In this document: piece by piece, positions 30,388 to 38,134 of the stretch | How positions within the stretch are numbered: the first letter of the stretch is position 1 | How the letters are laid out: every line of letters starts with the position of its first letter | NCBI RefSeq assembly: GCF_003641145.1 | Contig: NZ_CP032744.1 | Location: forward strand, 1,798,001 to 1,862,000 | Length of the DNA stretch: 64,000 nt | DNA from: Lactiplantibacillus paraplantarum | Lineage (GTDB): Bacteria; Bacillota; Bacilli; Lactobacillales; Lactobacillaceae | Direction of reading: 5' to 3' | Program-made: the position numbers and the translations under genes | The notes under the pieces: generated by a model | Databases searched by the model: none | What the model was told of the DNA's origin: nothing | The model's input: only the letters and a program-made list of their open reading frames with translations

Positions 30388-30815
30388 TTTTTTACTTCAT
30401 CCGTTAAATCCTTCAAGTTTTCCTGGTTGATACCTGACAGTTTCATGACTTCACCACTAAGATCAGTCATTTCACCAACTTTCAGCATTTCCTTCAACGT
30501 CCCGATTGGATCAGCTAATGTACCATAGCTTTCTTGAAGTTCATGATCATCTAACGGAGGGAACACGACCGAAGCTGTGACAAGTAGTTCGCCAAACAGC
30601 TCCTGGTCTTGAGTCTCCTCAATTTGACCCGTTGCCGGATTTTTACGCCGACGAGTGGCTTTCTTTCGTAATCCATCGATTTCTTTATTAGTAATCTCTC
30701 GAATAACAAACGGCTCAGTAAAGCGCTTGAACGCGACTTCTTTGGTTGCTGGTTCATACGCCATATTTTGTTTCAGAAAGCTAGATACACTACGTTGTTG
30801 CTTTTCTTCGGTCAT
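30384..30815 (-). CDS. xkdN: XkdN-like tail-assembly chaperone
   Basis: The protein has 143 residues. VSSFLKQNMAYEPATKEVAF, PFVIREITNKEIDGLRKKAT and DPIGTLKEMLKVGEMTDLSG match XkdN. It is a chaperone that keeps the tape measure soluble and guides tail-tube assembly. A fraction of ribosomes probably shift at its last codons to give a longer G-T type form. Confidence 0.85.
   Translation of the reverse strand: MTEEKQQRSVSSFLKQNMAYEPATKEVAFKRFTEPFVIREITNKEIDGLRKKATRRRKNPATGQIEETQDQELFGELLVTASVVFPPLDDHELQESYGTLADPIGTLKEMLKVGEMTDLSGEVMKLSGINQENLKDLTDEVKK
30387..30393 (-). promoter_or_regulatory. A_AAA_AAA slippery site for -1 frameshifting
   Basis: The xkdN frame ends GTA AAA AAA TAA. The heptamer A_AAA_AAA is in the right phase for tandem tRNA slippage, and the -1 frame after it reads ATA ATT CAA into the downstream chaperone part. 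The zero-frame stop directly after the slip site is also usual. Confidence 0.7.
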
Positions 30816-30828
30816 GTTGTAATTCCTC

Positions 30829-31311
30829 CTATAAATCGAATCCAGTGAATGCCTGAATTAGGCTAACGCCTTCAAAAGTAAAATCAGATTCCCATTGCAT
30901 TACATCGTCATCCGCTTCAAAATCAGCAAACGGAACATCATCTAAGTTGACGTCAGTGAAATGTAATGTTTGAGTGCCAGCTGCGCTGGTAGGATCATTA
31001 ATTGTTAAAGTCGCTTCAAAGTACAAGTCTTTGCCACCGTTGATGTATGGTAAAGCATACTTAGACCAGTTCGAACTAATTAGGTAACCACCTAACGTCC
31101 CAGTTCCTTCCACACTCGTAGTCTTTTTGTGCTTCCAACGTGATCCAAGTGTCTGCACATCTTCCTTATTTTTTTCTAGCTTGGCGCTAAATTTATTTGC
31201 TTCAATCAATGGAATAACCTTGCCATTGATAGTGATATAAATTTTCGCGTCCTTAGTTGAAATCGTATCGCGCCCATTAAGGAACGAGCCGATTGTCGTG
31301 TTTTCAGCCAT
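30829..31311 (-). CDS. xkdM: XkdM-like tail tube protein
   Basis: The protein has 160 residues. SKDAKIYITINGKVIPLIEA, QTLGSRWKHKKTTSVEGTGT and LTINDPTSAAGTQTLHFTDV match XkdM, the inner tube of PBSX-type contractile tails. It follows the sheath gene with a 13-base gap containing GGAGGG. Confidence 0.9.
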   Translation of the reverse strand: MAENTTIGSFLNGRDTISTKDAKIYITINGKVIPLIEANKFSAKLEKNKEDVQTLGSRWKHKKTTSVEGTGTLGGYLISSNWSKYALPYINGGKDLYFEATLTINDPTSAAGTQTLHFTDVNLDDVPFADFEADDDVMQWESDFTFEGVSLIQAFTGFDL

Positions 31312-31324
31312 GTTTTAGACCCTC

Positions 31325-32689
31325 CTATTGAACAGTAATCGTCATGTATAATTTTTCCATTGCTTCGTTTGGTTGAACCGCTAAATCTACCACAATGGAG
31401 TCTTTAGTTTGGCCTTCTGCCACAGTTACATCATCAGCCACAAAATTAGTGATAGAACCACCATTTTGCAATGTATCCAGTTGAGCCACAAGGTTTGCTT
31501 TGAATAGGTCGCGACCAGTGTCATCGTTGTTGACCTTACCAATGAACTGGTTTTCGAAAATTGTTTGCGTCAAATTCGCAATGCCATCGATTGTGCGGAT
31601 GACCTGGTTTTTAGCAAAATAGCTTGGCTTGTCATCAGTAAATTGAACCAGGCTGTTGATGTCCTCTTCAATAACCACATCGCCATCTCGCTTCACACTA
31701 AATACGAGGTGTCCTGCTTTCAAATTATCAATGATTGCTGTATTTGAAAGGCGAGGTGTCGCATCTTGTGCATCCGGATAAACGGCATACGTCAACGAGG
31801 CACTACCATCAAGCGCAGATGATGCTCCTGCAATATATGCGGCTGCGGTAGTTGCGTCCAAGACCGTGCCATCCATTAATGTCACGCCATTGACAACAGC
31901 TGTAATGGCTTCCGAATTGTACTTGGTGTCGGTCGTCAAAGCTGGTACAACGCCCGTCACCTTGTACCCTTCATCATCACGCATCCGCTGTACAAGGTTC
32001 GCAAGTAAGGCATGAATCTCAGTATCAACTGGATAGCCGGCCGTCGTGACGACACTGTATGAGCGAGTCTCCATGGCGTCAGACAATAATGTCGTGATGT
32101 CGCCCTTTTCACTAGTACCACCCGTCAGCTTATACGTGGTCTTACCAGTCAATGCTGCCAATTTGGTTGGTCCTGCCGTTTCATCTGCGGTAACAACATC
32201 AATATAATCATTAGACAGCAGTGGCACTGAACCATCACTCTTAATTGCCTGTTGATCAACTACAGACGTTCCTAGAAGCGTTGTAACTGTAATTTTCGTC
32301 TCGTCCGTCGGGTCTTTTAACACACTGACAGTCAGATCATTACCACGTACACCTGCGTATTTAGCTGTAAGCGTCCATGGCAAGCCTTCATCAGCCACTG
32401 TTGCTTTAGTACCAGCATTGTCGTTGACTAGTAACACAGTTACGGCTCCCTTTAAAGCTTCATGAATTGTAATCGCCTTAGAATCCGTCTGAGCAACACC
32501 AATCAGTGCGCGAAAGTCACTATCTCCAGATAGCTCAATGACCCCATTAGCGCCCCAACCATAATCAACACCGTTTGCCATTAATACACGGCCAGTAGTC
32601 GTATCAGTTTGTTGTTCCGGCACCCCTTTGACATTGATATATGCGCCAGGTCGTACCTTATTTTGTGTCTTCCAAATTCCGCCTGCCAT
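31325..32689 (-). CDS. xkdK: XkdK-like contractile tail sheath protein
   Basis: The protein has 454 residues. The start GGIWKTQNKVRPGAYINVKG is the diagnostic sheath N-terminus, and FSVKRDGDVVIEEDINSLVQ with TQTIFENQFIGKVNNDDTGR are the conserved C-terminal sheath parts. The central domain (about 130-220, ADEGLPWTLTAKYAGVRGND) is a surface insertion. It proves a contractile tail, so the phage is a myophage. Confidence 0.95.
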   Translation of the reverse strand: MAGGIWKTQNKVRPGAYINVKGVPEQQTDTTTGRVLMANGVDYGWGANGVIELSGDSDFRALIGVAQTDSKAITIHEALKGAVTVLLVNDNAGTKATVADEGLPWTLTAKYAGVRGNDLTVSVLKDPTDETKITVTTLLGTSVVDQQAIKSDGSVPLLSNDYIDVVTADETAGPTKLAALTGKTTYKLTGGTSEKGDITTLLSDAMETRSYSVVTTAGYPVDTEIHALLANLVQRMRDDEGYKVTGVVPALTTDTKYNSEAITAVVNGVTLMDGTVLDATTAAAYIAGASSALDGSASLTYAVYPDAQDATPRLSNTAIIDNLKAGHLVFSVKRDGDVVIEEDINSLVQFTDDKPSYFAKNQVIRTIDGIANLTQTIFENQFIGKVNNDDTGRDLFKANLVAQLDTLQNGGSITNFVADDVTVAEGQTKDSIVVDLAVQPNEAMEKLYMTITVQ

Positions 32690-32881
32690 TTAAATTGCCT
32701 CCTTAAATTTATTGATTTCACTTTTAGCTTGTTCTAACGAATATTGTTTATCTTCTTCCAAAACAACTTTGAGAATATCGACTTCCAACTTCGTGAACGC
32801 ACTCGCCATTAACAAGTCGGCCTTATCAAACTTTGGCACAACCGTTTTGGCTCGCTTTACTGTTCTCTTGGTTTCACTCAC
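32690..32881 (-). CDS. Small tail-region protein, unknown
   Basis: The protein has 63 residues from a GTG at 32881, with GAGGAGGG upstream. It begins SETKRTVKRAKTVVPKFDKA and has a helical C-terminus (LEVDILKVVLEEDKQYSLEQ). It lies between the tail terminator and the sheath gene, overlapping the former by eight bases. PBSX-like phages have a similar small gene here (the YqbJ/XkdK-proximal position); the role is unknown. Confidence 0.6.
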   Translation of the reverse strand: MSETKRTVKRAKTVVPKFDKADLLMASAFTKLEVDILKVVLEEDKQYSLEQAKSEINKFKEAI

Positions 32882-33287
32882 GTTTTGTCCCTCCTCGATA
32901 ATCAATCGTCTCTTGTTTCGTGCCATCATCAACAGGTACCGCGCGGAAACTGACAGTGAATGTCATCAGTAACGCCCCATCGTTGTGGTCGAAGTTTCGG
33001 TTTGTGATCCCTGCGAAATCATTTAACTGAACAAAATTATCAGCTAATAATTCTTCCATCATTTCCATATCTTCATTCGGGTTTTCCGGGTCTGGAAAAT
33101 ACACCAATTGAAAGTGATTATCTCGCACTTGGATACCGAATAGGTTTGGCATAATAGCAGTTGGCAACTTTTCCACAAAAAAAGATGGCTCTTGAAAACC
33201 ACCTCGTTGTTGTTCACGATAAATGGGCAACCCTGGAACAAGTTGAGCCAACTGTGTAGCAATTCGCTTCGTTACATTAAATGACAT
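32874..33287 (-). CDS. Tail terminator / XkdJ-position protein
   Basis: The protein has 137 residues. FNVTKRIATQLAQLVPGLPI and DGALLMTFTVSFRAVPVDDG fit phage tail-terminator family proteins of PBSX-like phages (DUF6838 type). It caps the tail tube and joins it to the head. It stands after the gp10-like gene as in PBSX. Confidence 0.72.
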   Translation of the reverse strand: MSFNVTKRIATQLAQLVPGLPIYREQQRGGFQEPSFFVEKLPTAIMPNLFGIQVRDNHFQLVYFPDPENPNEDMEMMEELLADNFVQLNDFAGITNRNFDHNDGALLMTFTVSFRAVPVDDGTKQETIDYRGGTKRE

Positions 33288-33296
33288 TGAACCACC

Positions 33297-33695
33297 TCAT
33301 GAGAGCTTAGATAAGAACTTTTGTAGTGCAGGGGTCAACAATGACGTCATTTGGTCATCAACCTCAAACATTGTTTTCATCAGCATGTGCTGCCCAGGAA
33401 CCCAACCACCGCCACGAGTTCTATGTCCCATTTCGATATATTGCGCATATTCGATGTTGTTTAGCGCCGTCAACGTAATCACGGATGCACTAACTGTTGG
33501 CCCTTTCAATTCCCAACCACGTCGAAGCGTCCCTGTGTCAACCGGTGTTTTGGCTTTGACTCCTTTGAGTATTTGTGCACCAACTCGTTTTACACTCTCT
33601 TCCAACTGCGATTTAAGAATTTCGGCATTGGCCTCCGTTTGAACCTTCTTCGCAAATTCTTTGAATTCAGCATCATCAATCGTTCCCCAACTCAT
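33297..33695 (-). CDS. xkdI: XkdI-like, HK97 gp10-type head-tail joining protein
   Basis: The protein has 132 residues from the ATG at 33695 (MSWGTIDD). GVKAKTPVDTGTLRRGWELK and NIEYAQYIEMGHRTRGGGWV are the HK97 gp10-like signatures. It acts at the neck. It overlaps the end of the preceding connector gene by 20 bases. Confidence 0.85.
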   Translation of the reverse strand: MSWGTIDDAEFKEFAKKVQTEANAEILKSQLEESVKRVGAQILKGVKAKTPVDTGTLRRGWELKGPTVSASVITLTALNNIEYAQYIEMGHRTRGGGWVPGQHMLMKTMFEVDDQMTSLLTPALQKFLSKLS

Positions 33696-34071
33696 TAGCT
33701 GCCACCTCTTTAGCCTTCTCATCACGAACCATCGCTACTTCTTGATGGGTCTCATAGCCCGTATACCCCCTGCTAGCGCGCTTATACTGGGTCACATTGC
33801 CATTCACATCAGTGACGGCAATCAAATCACCAGCAGCTACCTTAACCCCGTTATCAATAATGAGCTTGGCGTCGTACAAATCAGTCCCATAGAACGATTG
33901 TTCGCTGGTTTTCAATCCTGACAGTACCACTTTTGCCGGGCGATTTTCACAAATAACCACGTCTTCGGTGGTTGTGAATGGCCCATCTTCAACTTCCCGC
34001 ACACCGGTAATGGTTACGCGATCATGCCATAGTTTGGGCAACACTTTTGCCATGCGCTTATAACCATTCAT
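33676..34071 (-). CDS. xkdH: XkdH-like head-tail connector protein
   Basis: The protein has 131 residues. The LWHDRVTITGVREVEDGPFT start and a beta-rich body (KLIIDNGVKVAAGDLIAVTD) fit the minor capsid / stopper protein encoded at this position in PBSX-type phages. It overlaps genes on both sides. Confidence 0.75.
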   Translation of the reverse strand: MNGYKRMAKVLPKLWHDRVTITGVREVEDGPFTTTEDVVICENRPAKVVLSGLKTSEQSFYGTDLYDAKLIIDNGVKVAAGDLIAVTDVNGNVTQYKRASRGYTGYETHQEVAMVRDEKAKEVAANELGND

Positions 34072-34457
34072 TGTTTCACCACCCGGTAACTATTCAGAGT
34101 CGCCAAAAAGTTATCGCTAATTACATTGGCTTCCTGCAGCTCCAGATAGGCTTGTGATGGCGATTTAAACTTAACGGAGGTATCACCCTCGGAAATACTA
34201 TCAACATCTCCCGACTGCTCGTCAAGTGGCGTTAACAACTGATGGGTGCCGACATACTGCATGCACATCGCTACAATCGTGCTATCCAGATGTTCTGATA
34301 AGGCAATCGGATCAACATGGCAATAATTTGCCACATCCATAATCGTCTTATCGAGCACATAACTTAAAACATCATCATAGCCATCATTCCCGTCAGGCTT
34401 CGGCAATAGCTTCTTTAGTTGGGCCAATAACACTGGCCGCCGCGGTAATTGTTCCAT
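34068..34457 (-). CDS. YqbG-like head-tail adaptor (DUF3199)
   Basis: The protein has 129 residues and is mostly helical (VLDKTIMDVANYCHVDPIAL, LDSTIVAMCMQYVGTHQLLT, PSQAYLELQEANVISDNFLA). It matches the DUF3199/YqbG adaptor that binds under the portal. It is directly downstream of the capsid gene, overlapping the next gene by four bases. Confidence 0.8.
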   Translation of the reverse strand: MEQLPRRPVLLAQLKKLLPKPDGNDGYDDVLSYVLDKTIMDVANYCHVDPIALSEHLDSTIVAMCMQYVGTHQLLTPLDEQSGDVDSISEGDTSVKFKSPSQAYLELQEANVISDNFLATLNSYRVVKQ

Positions 34458-34470
34458 GCTTACCCCACCT

Positions 34471-35511
34471 TTACTTAACGAGTGCTAATAAATCAGCTTT
34501 AACGGCACTAGCATCGTATTGAATTCCTTCTTGGTCTAAATAAGCCTTGATTTGTTCGACCGTGCTTGAATCGGTTGGTTTAGCCAATGTTTGCACTGTG
34601 CCTTCTGCCGGAGCCTTATCACTCACAACAAATTCAATCCCCTTGGTCTTGGTCTTCAAGATGAAAACATCATCGTATGATTGTTCGTAATACAAGAAGT
34701 TCCCAGAATTCATAGCTGATGGACTGTCAAAGCCAGCAAAACTGTACTTTTGCGGTGCGATTTGAATTCCGTTTGAAATCAAGAACATTTCAATTTGCTT
34801 AGCATCAGCTTTAAGTTTGGAACCAACCGTGAAGTCGAAAGCCGTTTGCATTAAGTCAGATGGCACAACCACAATTGTTACATCATCTAGGCTATAAACA
34901 GTGCGTTGAACGTTATTAGGGTCTTTCAAGACCATTTCACGGTTCATTGCTTCAGCACGTTTAAGAATGGCGTTGTTCTTTGGCGTCAGGTATAAGATTC
35001 GGCCTTGTTGTGGCACACGGGCTTCGTCCATTCCGACCATCATGTCATCGAACGCGGTTAAGATGTTCTTTTCATCTAATGTATCAGTTTGAATGCCGCC
35101 ATCGTTCGCGTCTGCTTTACGTTGATATAGCTTAGAAAACATTTCGCGATCCATTTCTGGCATCTTTTCATCAAGATTGAATTGCTTCGTGATATTCGCC
35201 ATCGAGATCACATAGTTAGATTCGTCCACATCTGATGGGTCAACCAAGGTACTCCAATACCGCTCATTTTTAAGTTCATATGGATCCCAATCATTTGAAT
35301 AGTTTGCAGAAGGTGTTGTAATGGTTCGCCGCGCACGGTCCCGCCGACCTTCATCAATCGTTAACCGTGGGACTTTGATATGTTTAGCACCATCAAAGCT
35401 AATTAATGAATTTGACGGTGAGTTCCATAAGTCTGCTGAGAATAAATGTCCGTCGTAAAAAGATTGTTGAATCGCCTGTTGGTAGGCATCTGCATAATTA
35501 ATTGTTGCCAT
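34471..35511 (-). CDS. Major capsid protein with C-terminal HeH/SAP-like tail
   Basis: The protein has 346 residues. ATINYADAYQQAIQQSFYDG, KHIKVPRLTIDEGRRDRARR and SALMNREM-like helices place it with the PBSX XkdG-type major head proteins. The last 35 residues (STVEQIKAYLDQEGIQYDAS, ADLLALVK) form a helix-extension-helix (HeH/SAP-like) module joined by a linker, possibly exposed on the capsid or touching DNA. It follows the scaffold gene. Confidence 0.88.
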   Translation of the reverse strand: MATINYADAYQQAIQQSFYDGHLFSADLWNSPSNSLISFDGAKHIKVPRLTIDEGRRDRARRTITTPSANYSNDWDPYELKNERYWSTLVDPSDVDESNYVISMANITKQFNLDEKMPEMDREMFSKLYQRKADANDGGIQTDTLDEKNILTAFDDMMVGMDEARVPQQGRILYLTPKNNAILKRAEAMNREMVLKDPNNVQRTVYSLDDVTIVVVPSDLMQTAFDFTVGSKLKADAKQIEMFLISNGIQIAPQKYSFAGFDSPSAMNSGNFLYYEQSYDDVFILKTKTKGIEFVVSDKAPAEGTVQTLAKPTDSSTVEQIKAYLDQEGIQYDASAVKADLLALVK

Positions 35512-35523
35512 GTTGTTTTCCTC

Positions 35524-36078
35524 CTAAGATTTAAATGCGTCGATCATTGCTTGGGCGGGATCTGGATCTTGCGGGCCACTCCCACCGTTTGGTTCGTAAT
35601 GTCCCTGCTTACCTTCGTCGAACAAATAGCCATCGGACTTTTTAAGCGCTGCTAACTGATCATCGACACCTTCAAGCTTGCCATCATCGGTTAGCTTCAC
35701 CTTATCCATATCAAGCAAGCCCTTGATGGCTTTAGGGTTACGTACTTTAGCACCAGTCAGCGCCGTATTCAATGCGCCGTTCAACTTGGTTTGGTTAAGC
35801 TGAGCGGTCAATGCTTTAGTGTCCTCATCATATTTGGCTTGTAAATCAGTGACTTGCTTAGTCAACTCTTCGTTATCCCCTAATTGCTTTTTAAGGCCCT
35901 TCAAATCCTTATCCCGGCTAGCCACGTTACCTTTTAAAGTTTCGTTTTCTTGTTGCAAGGCTTCAATGCCAGTACTGGCTTTAACCTTGGCGTTTTCGAT
36001 ATCCTCGCCGTTGATATCCATAACAGCCTTGATTTGTTCCTCGGTAAGTTTCAGTTCTGTTAGTTTTTCACGTTTCAT
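35524..36078 (-). CDS. Capsid scaffolding protein (phage GP20 type)
   Basis: The protein has 184 residues. A long coiled coil (EALQQENETLKGNVASRDKD ... LTKQVTDLQAKYDEDTKAL) and the ALTGAKVRNPKAIKGLLDMD segment match the minor structural GP20 scaffold family. It directs procapsid assembly and then leaves. The ATG at 36078 has GGAGG upstream. A terminator-like hairpin lies 105 bases upstream. Confidence 0.88.
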   Translation of the reverse strand: MKREKLTELKLTEEQIKAVMDINGEDIENAKVKASTGIEALQQENETLKGNVASRDKDLKGLKKQLGDNEELTKQVTDLQAKYDEDTKALTAQLNQTKLNGALNTALTGAKVRNPKAIKGLLDMDKVKLTDDGKLEGVDDQLAALKKSDGYLFDEGKQGHYEPNGGSGPQDPDPAQAMIDAFKS

Positions 36079-36182
36079 TTTTGTTTTCCTCCGTTACGCT
36101 TTTTGTACGTGGTTGCACCACCACTTGTGTAAAACAAAAGAACCTTTTTACGTCTTGTTCGGGACAATTTAGGTATAAAAAT

Positions 36183-36207
36183 AGCACTCAACCGGTGATG
36201 GAGTGCT
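36183..36207 (-). terminator. Terminator inside the late operon, after the MuF partner gene
   Basis: AGCACTC and GAGTGCT pair around an 11-base loop, and the minus strand continues ATTTTTAT. It would limit expression of the MuF-toxin/partner pair relative to scaffold and capsid, or demand an internal promoter downstream (about 36080-36180), which I cannot define. Confidence 0.55.
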
Positions 36208-36225
36208 GGTGGAACTATCTATTGG

Positions 36226-36477
36226 TTATTGCCATTCAATTTTCACATTCCAATGATCTTCGGTGATTTTACGGGCCTTGTCCAAACATTCCTGAACATT
36301 AGGCGCATACTTGTAATAACTATATTTAATCTCAGCTGTAAAATTATTTACTTCTAAATTGTTACGAAAGGATTCCATTTCAGGTGAATTATAGTCAATA
36401 CCCGCAGCTTCTTGCTGTTCATTAAACCGATAGTATAGGAATTCTCGAACATCTGGGTTGATCTCATTTATTTTCAT
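36226..36477 (-). CDS. Small protein after MuF: candidate immunity protein
   Basis: The protein has 83 residues, is acidic and helical (begins MKINEINPDVREFLYYRFNE) and carries no recognised domain. The ATG at 36477 has AAAGGTGGG upstream and overlaps the MuF stop by 14 bases, so the two are translated together. A terminator follows directly. Phage MuF proteins with toxin C-termini often carry an immunity gene exactly here, so an immunity role is proposed from context. It could instead be a small structural protein. Confidence 0.5.
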   Translation of the reverse strand: MKINEINPDVREFLYYRFNEQQEAAGIDYNSPEMESFRNNLEVNNFTAEIKYSYYKYAPNVQECLDKARKITEDHWNVKIEWQ

Positions 36478-38134
36478 CAATAATTCCCACCTTTCCTCGA
36501 TTCAATACGACAAACTTATCACCATTTGAATTATACCACCCATCAACGCCTAAGCCCATTGCAACGTAATCGAATAACATCTCGCCAACCAGTGGCTGTA
36601 CTTTCTCTTTAATTCCATATATTTGCATTTGTTTTTGCAATGCAGCCTGAAACTCAAATTGATTTACGATAACGCTATCCGCTGCCATTGTACCAGTGAC
36701 AAGTTCATTAGGCGAATAGCCATATTTTTTGGTAGTATACTGATAATCTGCACCAAAATATATTCCCCGTCCATTAAGAGAATTGTTGGTTGTCGAATAC
36801 TCCAGCGGACCCCGCAACAATTGCTGCTTTCGATCAGTATAACGATAAATTTTCGCACTATCAGGAATTAGTAGCGAATCCTTCCAATTAATAATAGTTG
36901 GTTTAACATCATAGCCCAGTTGGTGGGCATAGTCCAACATATTTTGGCGGTAGGCACCATGATAAATATCGTCCGGTACGTCTGGCCTTTGCCGTTCAAC
37001 CTGAATTATCATGCCTTCAAGCTGAGCAGCAGTTAACTCACTGATACGGGCAATCGGCTTCTTACTCAACATTTGAGTAATGTCACCATTATTCCAAACC
37101 CTGTTGGCAGTTCCATATTCCTTCCACCAATCAGCATAGGTAGCATTCTCAATTAACTTACCTTTACCAGTCTCAGGATCACGCATCCAACGTTCACCCA
37201 CATCGGGTAAATCCGCAATCCACGGTACTGTCGTACAGCGGCACCGAGCGTGGATCAAGGGGTAGTTAATGCCAACTCGCCGGTCTTTCATCGCAAAATG
37301 TTGACCGTCTAACTTAGCGCATATGTTACAAGTATGACTTTCAAGCGTTGCCATATATTCGTAAGCATCAATACCGCTTTCTTCGTAGCTCTTAGCGGTT
37401 GCTTCTTCTTGGATATGGCCTAATTCAGATTGCACCAGGTTATGAATCTGATTTCGCTTCACATCTTGGAACTGGGCGTGCATTCGTTGGGCAACTTTAT
37501 CAACGCCCCAACCCATCACAGTTGCACGAAACAGCGAATCCATTAAATAACTAGGCAGTTCTTGCTGATAGTTCCTCCAAATCCGTTGTGAGAAGTCCTT
37601 GCCATCTTTAGCCCATGGCCGAGATACCACTGTTTGAAGCTGGGCCTCATTGAAATGAGCGAAATCCGAAGTAAACGCGCCACGCTGTTGCTGAACATTA
37701 AACGTAGTCCGCATATAAGTGTCTTCATATTGCTTCGTCAACGCTGTTTCCATACTGCTAGCATGTTTCTTGGCTAGCCCACGGGTAAGTTTACGCATTT
37801 GGTCTTCAAGCGCTGACAGACGCGCTAAGCGGCTCTTATAATATTCACTGTTTAACTCCTGTTCATACCCTCCAGTCTTGGCCTTAGCTTCGAACTGCGC
37901 TAGCGTATTCTGCCAATGTTTGGTCTTGATGCCGTCCAATGCCTTAATGGCTTGATCAGAACTTAACCCCTCATTGGCGGCATACTTATCAACCCATGAG
38001 CTGGCTTCCTTGGCAATCTCACGGTAGGCGCCGTTCAATCCGGGTTGCAGTGCCTTCTCATAAGCTTGCGTATTCTTGATTGCTCGCTGCTTAACGCGCA
38101 AATGACGCTTCTCCCAATAACTAAGTTTGGTCAT
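36464..38134 (-). CDS. MuF-type minor head protein with C-terminal toxin-like (ART-like) domain
   Basis: The protein has 556 residues. The N-terminal 310 match phage MuF: helical region, then ESHTCNICAKLDGQHF (C269, C272) and HARCRCTTVPW (H295, C298, C300). Typical MuF proteins end soon after this, but here about 240 residues follow. Residues about 425-556 carry IYRYTDRKQQLLRG, STTNNSLNGRGIYFGADYQY and GDKFVVLNRGKVGII, which recall ADP-ribosyltransferase folds (an R near YRY, an STT, a GxGxYF loop), but no clear E-x-E is seen. It would be packaged in the head and could be ejected with DNA. The start at 38134 overlaps the portal gene. Confidence 0.8.
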   Translation of the reverse strand: MTKLSYWEKRHLRVKQRAIKNTQAYEKALQPGLNGAYREIAKEASSWVDKYAANEGLSSDQAIKALDGIKTKHWQNTLAQFEAKAKTGGYEQELNSEYYKSRLARLSALEDQMRKLTRGLAKKHASSMETALTKQYEDTYMRTTFNVQQQRGAFTSDFAHFNEAQLQTVVSRPWAKDGKDFSQRIWRNYQQELPSYLMDSLFRATVMGWGVDKVAQRMHAQFQDVKRNQIHNLVQSELGHIQEEATAKSYEESGIDAYEYMATLESHTCNICAKLDGQHFAMKDRRVGINYPLIHARCRCTTVPWIADLPDVGERWMRDPETGKGKLIENATYADWWKEYGTANRVWNNGDITQMLSKKPIARISELTAAQLEGMIIQVERQRPDVPDDIYHGAYRQNMLDYAHQLGYDVKPTIINWKDSLLIPDSAKIYRYTDRKQQLLRGPLEYSTTNNSLNGRGIYFGADYQYTTKKYGYSPNELVTGTMAADSVIVNQFEFQAALQKQMQIYGIKEKVQPLVGEMLFDYVAMGLGVDGWYNSNGDKFVVLNRGKVGIIDENK

